From NCBI GenBank assembly GCA_002399085.1, contig DHCY01000019.1, forward strand, positions 1 through 56,088: a stretch of DNA of 56,088 bases, written 5' to 3'. A program made the position numbers and the translations under genes. Source of the stretch: Anaerolineaceae bacterium UBA4890 (lineage in GTDB: Bacteria > Chloroflexota > Anaerolineae > Anaerolineales > Anaerolineaceae). The notes beneath the pieces are model-generated. The model made no database searches, was not told the DNA's origin, and was given only the letters and a program-made list of their open reading frames with translations. This document shows positions 41,127-49,745 of this stretch, piece after piece. Numbering within the stretch: position 1 is the first letter of the stretch; every line of letters starts with the position of its first letter.

Positions 41127-42094
41127 TTCCAACCGAAAATTCGCTCACCATCATCGCCCTGTGCTCACAAATCGCTCAGCCTGAAGTTGCGCCGCTTACC
41201 ACCCGCCAATGGAGCAAACTTGCTCAAAAAATCCACGCTTCCGGGCTTGAGCCTGCCGATTTGCGCCATCAAGATGCCGCCAGCCTGCTCGAATTATCGG
41301 ATGGAGATGAGTGCGAAACCGAACGCATCACCACCCTCTTACAGCGTGCCGATTCACTCACTATTGAGCTCGAGCGGCTGCTTTCCCTGGGCATCGACGT
41401 GCTCACCCGCGCCGACCCCCACTACCCCGCCCGCTACAAGCAGCGTCTGAAGGATGCTGCCCCGGCTGTGCTTTTCTTTGCCGGCGATCGTGACCTGCTT
41501 GGTCAACCTGGCATTGCCATTGTTGGCTCGCGCAACCTCGACGATCTGGGCAGGCAGGCTGCCGAATTTGTCGGAAACGCATGCGGACTCTCCGGACTGG
41601 TACTTTATTCGGGCGGTGCCCGCGGCGTTGATATTCTCAGTATGAGCGCTGCCCTGCAAGCCCGTGGAAACGCAGTGGGCATCCTCGCCGACAGCCTCGA
41701 GAAAGCCATCCGCAACCCCGATTATCGCATCTACCTCGCCCAGCGCGAGCTATGTTTGGCGACGCCATATTCGCCTTCCGCGCCCTTCAGTGTTGGCGCC
41801 GCCATGGGTCGAAACCGCTTGATTTACGCCCTGGCGGATTATGCCATCGTCATTGCCAGTGATTTTGCGAAGGGCGGTACCTGGGCAGGCGCGACGGAGG
41901 CGTTGAAAGCGCAATGGCTGCCCGTATTTGCCTTGCAGCATGAGCAGATGCCCCTGGGCAACCAGAAACTCATCGGGCGCGGCGCCATCCCCTTCCCCTA
42001 CCCGTTTGAGGGGCACTATTCTGAGTTAGAAACCTGGCTCCGCTCCCACTCCTCGGTTGTGGATGACGATTCAGAACAGTTGAGCTTGTTTTAG
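41123..42094 (+). CDS. DprA/Smf-like Rossmann protein
   Basis: 323 residues. An N-terminal helical part precedes YPARYKQRLKDAAPAVLFFA, the IAIVGSRNLDDLG segment (132-143) and VLYSGGARGVDILSMSAA (160-177), matching DprA's 'GsR..s.yG' and 'SGgArGID' motifs. A C-terminal winged helix typical of DprA is not evident. Genuine DprA loads RecA on incoming single-stranded DNA; here the tight coupling to RecQ-PRTase suggests a dedicated DNA-handling pair, possibly defensive, rather than natural competence (inference). Confidence 0.82.
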   Translation: MIPTENSLTIIALCSQIAQPEVAPLTTRQWSKLAQKIHASGLEPADLRHQDAASLLELSDGDECETERITTLLQRADSLTIELERLLSLGIDVLTRADPHYPARYKQRLKDAAPAVLFFAGDRDLLGQPGIAIVGSRNLDDLGRQAAEFVGNACGLSGLVLYSGGARGVDILSMSAALQARGNAVGILADSLEKAIRNPDYRIYLAQRELCLATPYSPSAPFSVGAAMGRNRLIYALADYAIVIASDFAKGGTWAGATEALKAQWLPVFALQHEQMPLGNQKLIGRGAIPFPYPFEGHYSELETWLRSHSSVVDDDSEQLSLF

Positions 42095-42099
42095 GGAGA

Positions 42100-42364
42100 A
42101 GTGGGAACCCAAAGCTCATAGGTGGTAACGGATAGGTGATAGGAAAAGATCCTTCGCTTCTCTCAGGATGACAAGCCAAACAGGGAAAGCTGATGGGTGA
42201 CAGGTGATAGGGAAAGATCTTCTCTCAGGATGACAGATATAAAGCTCAAAACATTTTAGTAGCCTACTCATAGACTCGAGAGGGTACAATTGTCGAATGG
42301 GGTTTGTTAATACAGAAGATCCCCCATCGCACATCGACAAATTTCCATAATAAGGAGAAAAACT
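42100..42364. repeat. Dispersed repeats and leader of the giant ATPase gene
   Basis: AAAGATCCTTCGCTTCTCTC followed by AGGATGACA (about 42145-42173) is repeated at about 54668-54697, and partial copies lie at 42210-42235. AAGGAG lies 7 nt before the TTG start of the next gene. A clear promoter was not identified. Confidence 0.7.
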
Positions 42365-45300
42365 TTGACTGAGCCAACCTTAAATCATTGGAATAGTGTA
42401 ACTGGTTATATGGAACCAGATTTTCGGACCGTCGTTGTTGAGATTGCCCTCCATCAGCGTGAGCACGCCTCTGCGGACTTGCGGAAAATCGTGAATGCGG
42501 CTTTTTCTGAAGTCAAAGTTCCCGGATTTCGCAGTTTTCAGCGAGCACCAGTAAGGGTAGCACTCCCGTATGTTGAAAGGAAATTTTCACAAAGCAGAGA
42601 AGTAGCCAATGCAATCATCGCTTTATGGAGTGAAGCCCAGACTACTATAATCTCGGAAATTCGAGTCCGGGGGAAGGATGATGGGTTGTTTTTCAAGACG
42701 CCATGGACGTGGGGGGAAGCTGCTGAAGGTTATTATGATTTTGATTATGTCCCCAAATTTGATTCATTTATCAATCAATTGATTGAAAACAAAGAGAAGC
42801 CAGAATCAGATCATTTCAAGTTGGCTCAATTATGGCTGAGTTGTGCTTTGTGCGAAAAGGAAGAAGCGGAACAGAATACCCTGGTGTCGCCTCCGACAGA
42901 TGGGGATGAATTGGAATTAGCGAAAAGAAATGACCAATTGTCCTTCGGTTTAGAGACGGAAGACGAAGCAGCGGTTGCAATCGAGGGGGAAGAATTGTCA
43001 ATGAGTGAAACGCCAACCCGGGAGGAAGTAGCTCCTCCAGTTGAAGAATTGACAGTCGCCGACGAGCAGATACCCGGTCCTGAATACGTTACTGCAGAAC
43101 CTGAGGAAACGATAGTACAACCAACGGAAACCGAACAGCAGGTGGAGCCTGAAAGCCCGGAGTTTCCAAAGCCCGAACCGGTGGAATCCACTGAACCGGA
43201 GACGGCTGACCAGTCTGAACTCCAGGAGAGTCAAGAAAACGAGTGGGACAACCGAAATCTCAATGAACTTCTTGAGACAACTTCGCAGATCCAGGCTGCT
43301 ATTCGGAAAACGCAGTCAAAAATGAGAGAAGCTTTACTATCGATGATTGCTTGTATCGACAAGGAAGATTGCGCTGGTCTTGACCAATCAGTCGAACCAT
43401 TGGAAGAAGCTATCAAAGATTGGAAGAAACGATATCACGAATTAGAAGCATTTGAAAATTATTCTTATGATCGATTAGAAAAAGAACTGGCGCTAAGACC
43501 AGACATCTTATCAAACGCGCTAAACGAGCAACCTGAACTTGAGAAGCTGGCTGAGGGCTTCAAAGCAGTTCTGTCTTACGACGCCAAGAAGAGGACGTTT
43601 CTACAGGAAATTGACCAACTAAAGGATGAGATCTCGCTGGCAGAGCAGCTTTCGGCTGAATGGAATGATACTTTGAGCTCCTTTGACAGGGAAAATCGAT
43701 CTTTTGTGAGTAGTTCTGAACCCGCAGACATGACAGTAGAAAACCTGATTGAGCTAAAGGCTCACCTACAGCGAGATTTGACCGTTCTTAATTCAAGCAA
43801 CTTGGAAAAACGCAACATGACGATTGGCTTGATAAAAAAATATTCAGCCAAGCTATTGGAATTAAAGAAGAATCCATCTGACGTAATCGCAGAGGAGATG
43901 ACACTAGGGCAGATGGAACAAGCGAATTTCAATACCTGGAGTGTAAAGAGGATCCAGAAACTCGAAAAAACGCTACAGATTGAATTTACGAAAAACCTGC
44001 CGGGTGATATCGCTGAAGTTGCAGCTGCTTTGAGACAAAAGTGGAGCCAAAAGGATTTTGAGGAATTACTGAGGAGTCTGGCAGTACACGACCGCAACGT
44101 GGAAATCTTGCTGTTCCTGCTAGCAACCGCATTGGGGAATAAGACCAACGAAGTGATCACACTGCCTTCAACGGTTTATGCTAACATCTTGAAGGGTGCC
44201 CATGAACTGGTCGGGTATGAGAAGAGTTATGAGTTGCTAGGAAAGGCCTTCCCTGTTTTGTTGTCCGGATATTTGCTAGAAGAAGACGAAAGAATTCACG
44301 AGTTATGTTTCACCGGGCTGGCACTGCAATCCGCTGGCTTATTGCAAGAGGAAGACGGCTTGCTCTGGCAGGTTGCCAAGGAATGGCCTGTTCAAGGCAT
44401 GGAAGGCTGGAGCAAATTGTGGCAGTCGTCTTTGTATGGTAAAACCTGTGCGATTTATTCTGACGATGCCAAAGACATTCTCAAGGGGCAATTAGATCAA
44501 GCCAGGGGCAAAGTGGAAAGTCTTTTTACCAAGGATGGCGGACATTTTTATAAGCTGAATAGTTTGCGCAGCCATCGGCACATGACCATGATGGATCGAC
44601 TGTTGCAGGAAATTGCTGAAAAACGGGATGGACTGGAGGTGTTTGAGACCAGGTTAAATCAGGCAGAGCCCAAGAAACTACCGTCACTATTTATTGAAAT
44701 ATCCAAAATAATCAAAAAAGACATGCAGGAAGAGCTTAGCGAAACCAAGCTGGCGGAAATGTATGAGAATGGGATACGTGAAGACAGGATTATTGATACC
44801 AATCCTTTCCTGACGAGGACCTGTAACAACATTCTATCCGAATGCGCGAACAGCCTGATCGAATACGGTCAAGCCATCCTTGATTATTGGAATCTGACCT
44901 TGCAACGAATTGATGGGGTAGATAGTGATACCCTGCGTTCCGAGTTGAAGATGATCCCTGATCTTTCAGAAGAAAGCAGAAAAGCCATAAACATTATCCT
45001 CCAGCCGCAGATTGTGGATTATCCTTCAATAAATGATTCGAGTGATCTTGAGCTGCCCGATCAACTCATTGTCTATGGGATACTGGACAATCCTACCCTG
45101 GTCCGATCCCTCCCCAGAATTATTGGGTATGCCGTTGAGACCGATGAGCTCGATTGGGACACCATTTTGGATCTGCTGGAACAGGACATGGCGGTTCCGA
45201 TGGAGCCACAAGAGATTGCTTATTTCTTGCTGGAAGATCACAAGGCACCAAACCAAGTACTTAGAATTGTGCAGGATATCTCCCTGGAACAGCAAAACCA

Positions 45301-47509
45301 AGCCCAGGCTCTGGAAAGTGAATTTGAACATCAGACCTATCGTCTGTCTTCGGAGGTTTTGCAACTGGGCGGGAGGACCGACGACTTATTGATAGCGAAA
45401 GATTCCGGTCGTTGGGACTGGTTAATAAGAGAACTAAAGCTTCGTGCCAAAGAGTTGAGGGCAGTTGCAGAGAGCAAGCGCCTGGAAGAGGAAACTCAAA
45501 TTCGCAAATACCGTGCAACTATTCAAGATCTGGATAACCAGATATTTGAACTCAGGAATGAAATGCCCGAAATAGTTTATGAAACCTTGAACAAGGGGTT
45601 AGCGGTTGTTCGAAGACTGTATGACAAACCCAAGCTTTTTGATGCGCTGGATGAATTCTGCAAAGAGATCGATTATCGGATTGCGCACAAGTCGTGGGCA
45701 GTGGAACCGATCCGACAGGCTGTTGACCTGTTGGATAAAAAAGGAGCAGGTGTATTTGATGAGCGAAAGGGCACGCTGACTGCAGAAAGCCTATTGAGCC
45801 ACTTGGAGCAAAACGACCTGACGCCTTTGGGGCTTTCCAGCAATAATATTGCTTCTACGGCGATCGAGACCAGGGTCAGCATATTGAAGAACTGGATCAA
45901 GATCAAAAAGATTTCCAGTGTACAAAGCAAACATCTCACCCAGTCTGAAATTTTGACTACAACCAGCTTGTACAGCTATTTTGCGCAAATGGTATCAATG
46001 AATCGCTATGTGACAGATTTCAACAAATCCCTGGATTCTGCTGACCCAGTTGTACATCAATTTTGGGAAATGCGTTATCCAAAAACTAACGCACTTGATA
46101 AACCGTATGTTTTTATGACTCTTCCAGGTGACCCACCGACGCCAGACAACATTCGCGATATCGAAGAATTTATTGATGGCAAGGAGCTCCTGGAAGACAA
46201 GTATGTGCTTTTGTTCGTGCCTGGATGTAACGAAAAAGTGATGAGGAGACTGGATAAAAAAGGGTTAGTCATAATCGACGAGGCGCGACTTATTGGCATG
46301 CTTATCGCAGAAGCAAGCAACAATATTCCTCTGGGAGTGTTACGCCCGTTGGCTCTGAATGCTATCGATGCAAACTCAGATATTTTCATCATCAATCAGT
46401 CTGTAAATGCACGTACAGCAATTTTTGAAGGAAGAACCAGCCTGGTCGATCGCATTGTCAATAGCGGCGATAATTACGCCATATACGGGGGCAGGCGGAT
46501 CGGTAAAAGTTCAGTAATGAAAGCGATTGAACAAAAACTCGGAAAAGGTAGTGGATATCGAACCATTTCACTTTCAATCGAAGGAGAAACTAATGCCAGC
46601 GATGAACATATTTCGTATCGCATTGCGCAAATGCTGGATTTTGATATCGATATCAGCTCCTTCAAGAGTCTCAAAGAAACCATCAGCAATCTGATGGACA
46701 ATAACCCGGAAATCAAGCTGGCAATATTCCTGGATGAGATTGATCGCTATATCCAGAATAATAAGGAACGTCACATCTTGATCGAAACGTTGAGAGCCTG
46801 TTCAGACAGGTACGGCAACCGGTTCAGGGTTATCATCGCTGGATTTATGAGCCTTTATGACTGCCTTCATGGTAAAGGACCATATTCACCCAACAGTGAC
46901 CCCTGGATGAGAATGTTCACTGATAATCGAGAACTGGAGAATCTGACGCCTTCAAACGCCGAAAAGATCGTGCGCGAAGGCTTTATTTCCATCCTGGGTT
47001 GGAAATTTGAAAACCAGGCGATCCCACAACGGATTGTGGAGCGCACTGGAGGGCACCCGGCTTTTGTTCAGCAATTTTGTTCGATACTATTGGAGCGAGT
47101 GCGCACGCGAAAAGATAAGACCGTTTTACTGAGTGATGTCGAAAGCGTGTTCAACGATCCCGATCCCAACACATCATTTATTGCCTACGTAAAAAATACC
47201 TTCAACCTCAACCTCGACCCAGTGAGTAATTATTTGATCCTTTGGATGTCTTTAGAGGCAAGTGAAGCCCAGAGCTTTACCATGGGTAATATTAAGAATG
47301 TCGCCGCTCAGAGTAGCGTTGAAATTCCAGAAAAAGACTTAATGCGCAGTCTCGAAAAGCTCAAAGTCACCAGTGTGATTCGCGAAAGGGTTACGGATTT
47401 ATTCTATTTTACTGTTCCAGATTATCCGATGATCCTAAACAAATTAGGCACCACCGCCCATCTGGATGAAGTTGAAAATGAGCTCAGGGCAGAATACGAG
47501 AAAGCATAG
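42365..47509 (+). CDS. Giant (1714-residue) coiled-coil protein with C-terminal AAA ATPase, candidate defence protein
   Basis: Starts at TTG with AAGGAG 7 nt upstream. Residues 1-160 are an unrecognised globular domain. Residues 175-300 are acidic and low in complexity (Glu/Pro/Thr). Long coiled coils run through about 300-560 and 990-1060. From about 1350 comes an AAA domain: Walker A GGRRIGKSS (1375-1383), Walker B IFLDEID (about 1454-1460), VIIAGF sensor and a winged-helix-like tail (ENLTPSNAEKIVREGF, RTGGHPAFVQQF), as in STAND-like/AAA_22 ATPases. The downstream ATPase-HEPN-like gene starts 6 nt after its stop. I infer a two-protein NTP-dependent sensor/effector pair. Confidence 0.7.
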   Translation: MTEPTLNHWNSVTGYMEPDFRTVVVEIALHQREHASADLRKIVNAAFSEVKVPGFRSFQRAPVRVALPYVERKFSQSREVANAIIALWSEAQTTIISEIRVRGKDDGLFFKTPWTWGEAAEGYYDFDYVPKFDSFINQLIENKEKPESDHFKLAQLWLSCALCEKEEAEQNTLVSPPTDGDELELAKRNDQLSFGLETEDEAAVAIEGEELSMSETPTREEVAPPVEELTVADEQIPGPEYVTAEPEETIVQPTETEQQVEPESPEFPKPEPVESTEPETADQSELQESQENEWDNRNLNELLETTSQIQAAIRKTQSKMREALLSMIACIDKEDCAGLDQSVEPLEEAIKDWKKRYHELEAFENYSYDRLEKELALRPDILSNALNEQPELEKLAEGFKAVLSYDAKKRTFLQEIDQLKDEISLAEQLSAEWNDTLSSFDRENRSFVSSSEPADMTVENLIELKAHLQRDLTVLNSSNLEKRNMTIGLIKKYSAKLLELKKNPSDVIAEEMTLGQMEQANFNTWSVKRIQKLEKTLQIEFTKNLPGDIAEVAAALRQKWSQKDFEELLRSLAVHDRNVEILLFLLATALGNKTNEVITLPSTVYANILKGAHELVGYEKSYELLGKAFPVLLSGYLLEEDERIHELCFTGLALQSAGLLQEEDGLLWQVAKEWPVQGMEGWSKLWQSSLYGKTCAIYSDDAKDILKGQLDQARGKVESLFTKDGGHFYKLNSLRSHRHMTMMDRLLQEIAEKRDGLEVFETRLNQAEPKKLPSLFIEISKIIKKDMQEELSETKLAEMYENGIREDRIIDTNPFLTRTCNNILSECANSLIEYGQAILDYWNLTLQRIDGVDSDTLRSELKMIPDLSEESRKAINIILQPQIVDYPSINDSSDLELPDQLIVYGILDNPTLVRSLPRIIGYAVETDELDWDTILDLLEQDMAVPMEPQEIAYFLLEDHKAPNQVLRIVQDISLEQQNQAQALESEFEHQTYRLSSEVLQLGGRTDDLLIAKDSGRWDWLIRELKLRAKELRAVAESKRLEEETQIRKYRATIQDLDNQIFELRNEMPEIVYETLNKGLAVVRRLYDKPKLFDALDEFCKEIDYRIAHKSWAVEPIRQAVDLLDKKGAGVFDERKGTLTAESLLSHLEQNDLTPLGLSSNNIASTAIETRVSILKNWIKIKKISSVQSKHLTQSEILTTTSLYSYFAQMVSMNRYVTDFNKSLDSADPVVHQFWEMRYPKTNALDKPYVFMTLPGDPPTPDNIRDIEEFIDGKELLEDKYVLLFVPGCNEKVMRRLDKKGLVIIDEARLIGMLIAEASNNIPLGVLRPLALNAIDANSDIFIINQSVNARTAIFEGRTSLVDRIVNSGDNYAIYGGRRIGKSSVMKAIEQKLGKGSGYRTISLSIEGETNASDEHISYRIAQMLDFDIDISSFKSLKETISNLMDNNPEIKLAIFLDEIDRYIQNNKERHILIETLRACSDRYGNRFRVIIAGFMSLYDCLHGKGPYSPNSDPWMRMFTDNRELENLTPSNAEKIVREGFISILGWKFENQAIPQRIVERTGGHPAFVQQFCSILLERVRTRKDKTVLLSDVESVFNDPDPNTSFIAYVKNTFNLNLDPVSNYLILWMSLEASEAQSFTMGNIKNVAAQSSVEIPEKDLMRSLEKLKVTSVIRERVTDLFYFTVPDYPMILNKLGTTAHLDEVENELRAEYEKA

Positions 47510-47515
47510 GGTTGG

Positions 47516-49042
47516 ATGGGAAGCTCAAAGATCCTCACTCGAATCGCTCAGCAGTTGGATACCAAACAAGCCAACACCCTGTTTATTAACGGCGGTCCTG
47601 GAACCGGCAAATCCACCCTTCTTGAGAGTCTCTCTGAGGATTGTGCTGCTAAATTCCCGCGAGCCAGGGTGCTGGGACCGTATATCGAGGTCTCAACCAA
47701 TCCAATTAGCCGCCAATTAGTCGAAGATCTGCATGACCTGGGTTATGTACCAGACATGCCAAACCAGCATTTGATGGATGATCTAAACAGCACCTGGCAT
47801 TGGCTCGAGAGAAATCTTGATATCTCTATCAAGCAATCTTTCATAATCCTGGTCGATCTCGATCAAATAACCTGGAATGATTATGACTCTTTTCGGGTGA
47901 TCTTTTCGAGTTTGCGCTATCTCGAGCATTTTTGGGAATCGAAAAAAGCCCAATTCGTCTTTGTTCTGGCAGGATTTTGGGATGACGCTGGGCTCGACGA
48001 GCATTATAACCAGATAAATTTGTCGTTCCCTTACACCACTGGTTCCAACTACCTGGTTTGGGATGGTATTGGTAGTGACGATTTCGTCGGGCATTATGGT
48101 GAGATCGACCCGTTGCTTTTTCAGAAGCGTGGTTTTATCAAGGTCATGCATGAAATTGCCGGCGGCAACCCGGCAGTGATGGGGGAAATTGCCCAAAAGA
48201 TAATTCCAGATGACCTCACCCTCCTCAGCCTGTTGGCTGCAGCCAGGGCTGCGGCTGTTGAGGGTCAATACAGCAAAAGGATCCAGGAATGCTTGCAGCA
48301 AGTACCAGCAGAATCGCTTGCAGTTCTCAAAAAGCTGCTGGTCTTACGCCAAATCCCAGTGATTTCTCTCTCGCCTGCCATGCAAAGACTGCATAGCATG
48401 GGCATCGTAAAAGAAAAAGTTTCAAAAGAGAGCCGGCATATTGTCCTCCAGTCCTGGTTTATTGAACTGATGTTGCGGGCTCTTACCCAGATTTTTGGAT
48501 TGCCCGGCTCCAGCAATCGTCAAGCAGATATCGCCGACCTGATGCCCACGATAACTGTATTGAATCAAAACGCGTTTGAGCTGTTACAGGAAATTGAAAT
48601 TTTGCTCAGGAATTTCGTAGTCGCCCAACTGTGGGATCAGCAGCCTGATGGGCTTCCGCTATTGACCGGATGGTATTATCAAAGTTCGTTTGTCTGGCAG
48701 AACGGGGATCGCACACGTCTTGATAGAGATACCCAGGAAGTAGCCAATGATTGGCGGGGGCGCTGTCAGGAAAATGGTTTGCCCGATCAGCTCAACCCGG
48801 ATATTGCCTACACCTCCCTGACCACCCTGGCTGGCATCCTCACCGAATTAGGTAGGAAAGAAGGATCAAAGCGGTGGGAGAAAGTTGTCGAGGCAGTCGA
48901 AGAAGTTGTCAATATTCGTGATGCGGTGATGCATAACCAGCTGATTGAATTTGATGATTTTGAAAAGATTCTTATGCTGAAAAATAAGATCTCTGTTGCA
49001 GTGAGTGAGGAATATAGAGAAATTTCTGCCTCGGCTGGGTAG
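47516..49042 (+). CDS. P-loop ATPase with C-terminal HEPN-like Rx4H motif
   Basis: 508 residues. Walker A GGPGTGKST (26-34), Walker B-like FIILVDLDQI, and GGNPAVMGEIAQ (ATPase lid 'GGhP' motif as in STAND proteins). A helical middle part leads to a C-terminal domain with VEEVVNIRDAVMHNQLIEF. R468-x4-H473 followed by N fits the RNase active motif of HEPN domains (Rx4-6H). It starts 6 nt after the 1714-residue gene without a strong ribosome site, suggesting coupling. A HEPN effector triggered by the large ATPase is the natural reading; the HEPN call rests on the motif and helices only. Confidence 0.65.
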   Translation: MGSSKILTRIAQQLDTKQANTLFINGGPGTGKSTLLESLSEDCAAKFPRARVLGPYIEVSTNPISRQLVEDLHDLGYVPDMPNQHLMDDLNSTWHWLERNLDISIKQSFIILVDLDQITWNDYDSFRVIFSSLRYLEHFWESKKAQFVFVLAGFWDDAGLDEHYNQINLSFPYTTGSNYLVWDGIGSDDFVGHYGEIDPLLFQKRGFIKVMHEIAGGNPAVMGEIAQKIIPDDLTLLSLLAAARAAAVEGQYSKRIQECLQQVPAESLAVLKKLLVLRQIPVISLSPAMQRLHSMGIVKEKVSKESRHIVLQSWFIELMLRALTQIFGLPGSSNRQADIADLMPTITVLNQNAFELLQEIEILLRNFVVAQLWDQQPDGLPLLTGWYYQSSFVWQNGDRTRLDRDTQEVANDWRGRCQENGLPDQLNPDIAYTSLTTLAGILTELGRKEGSKRWEKVVEAVEEVVNIRDAVMHNQLIEFDDFEKILMLKNKISVAVSEEYREISASAG

Positions 49043-49197
49043 CCAATATCGTTTTCTTCTGATCAAACGTTACCGCATTGTAGCGGCGAAGCAGGTGTTA
49101 AGACAATGGTCGTTTACACTTTGTTTGAGGTGATGGTTTTCACTTTTCACCAATCATAAACACTGCTTGCGTGATGTAGGACTGAGAATTCAATCCA

Positions 49198-49677
49198 TTA
49201 AAGGCAATCTTCCGACTGAAGTTCCAGAGATACCAAAAAATTGAACAAATCAGACTCTTCACCATTTTTGAAAGTAGAGATCTTTTCGATTGCCGTCTCA
49301 TTCTGTAGTAAGCATGCTAAATCTTGTAAAATTACTAAATGATCATTCTGTTTGGTTGCTGCGAAACCGATTGCTACTCTCACCGGGTCGTTTTCGCTAC
49401 CAAACGAGATATCTTTGTCAGAAGTAAGTATGACAATACCTGTCTTTTTTACGCCATCTTCGGGTCGTGCATGCAGTAATGCAACTCCTGGAACAATGAC
49501 CATATAAGGACCATATTTCTCTTTTGCGGAAACCATAGCGTCAATGTAAGCAGGAGAAACAATATCAAGATTTACCATTACTTCTCCGGTCGCTTGTATC
49601 ATTTCTTCCCAGTTGTTGCAGGGGCTCATTAACCGCAAATTATCTGTCTTCAAATATTCTTCTATCAAATTAATCAT
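49198..49677 (-). CDS. PTS EIIA component (fructose/mannitol/ascorbate-type)
   Basis: 159 residues of the PTS_EIIA_2 fold. It accepts phosphate from HPr on H69 in GVALLHARPEDGV and passes it to EIIB. The segment KYGPYMVIVPGVALLHA is nearly the same as that of the EIIA domain of the divergent regulator, so one is probably a duplicate of the other. The ATG at 49677 lies 68 bp from the ATG of the regulator gene, so both promoters share this short A+T-rich gap. Confidence 0.88.
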   Translation of the reverse strand: MINLIEEYLKTDNLRLMSPCNNWEEMIQATGEVMVNLDIVSPAYIDAMVSAKEKYGPYMVIVPGVALLHARPEDGVKKTGIVILTSDKDISFGSENDPVRVAIGFAATKQNDHLVILQDLACLLQNETAIEKISTFKNGEESDLFNFLVSLELQSEDCL

Positions 49678-49745
49678 TCCTAATAATCAAATCATTCTTG
49701 GCAGATTATACTATACCGAAGAGAATTATAAGAAGACAAATTTCT

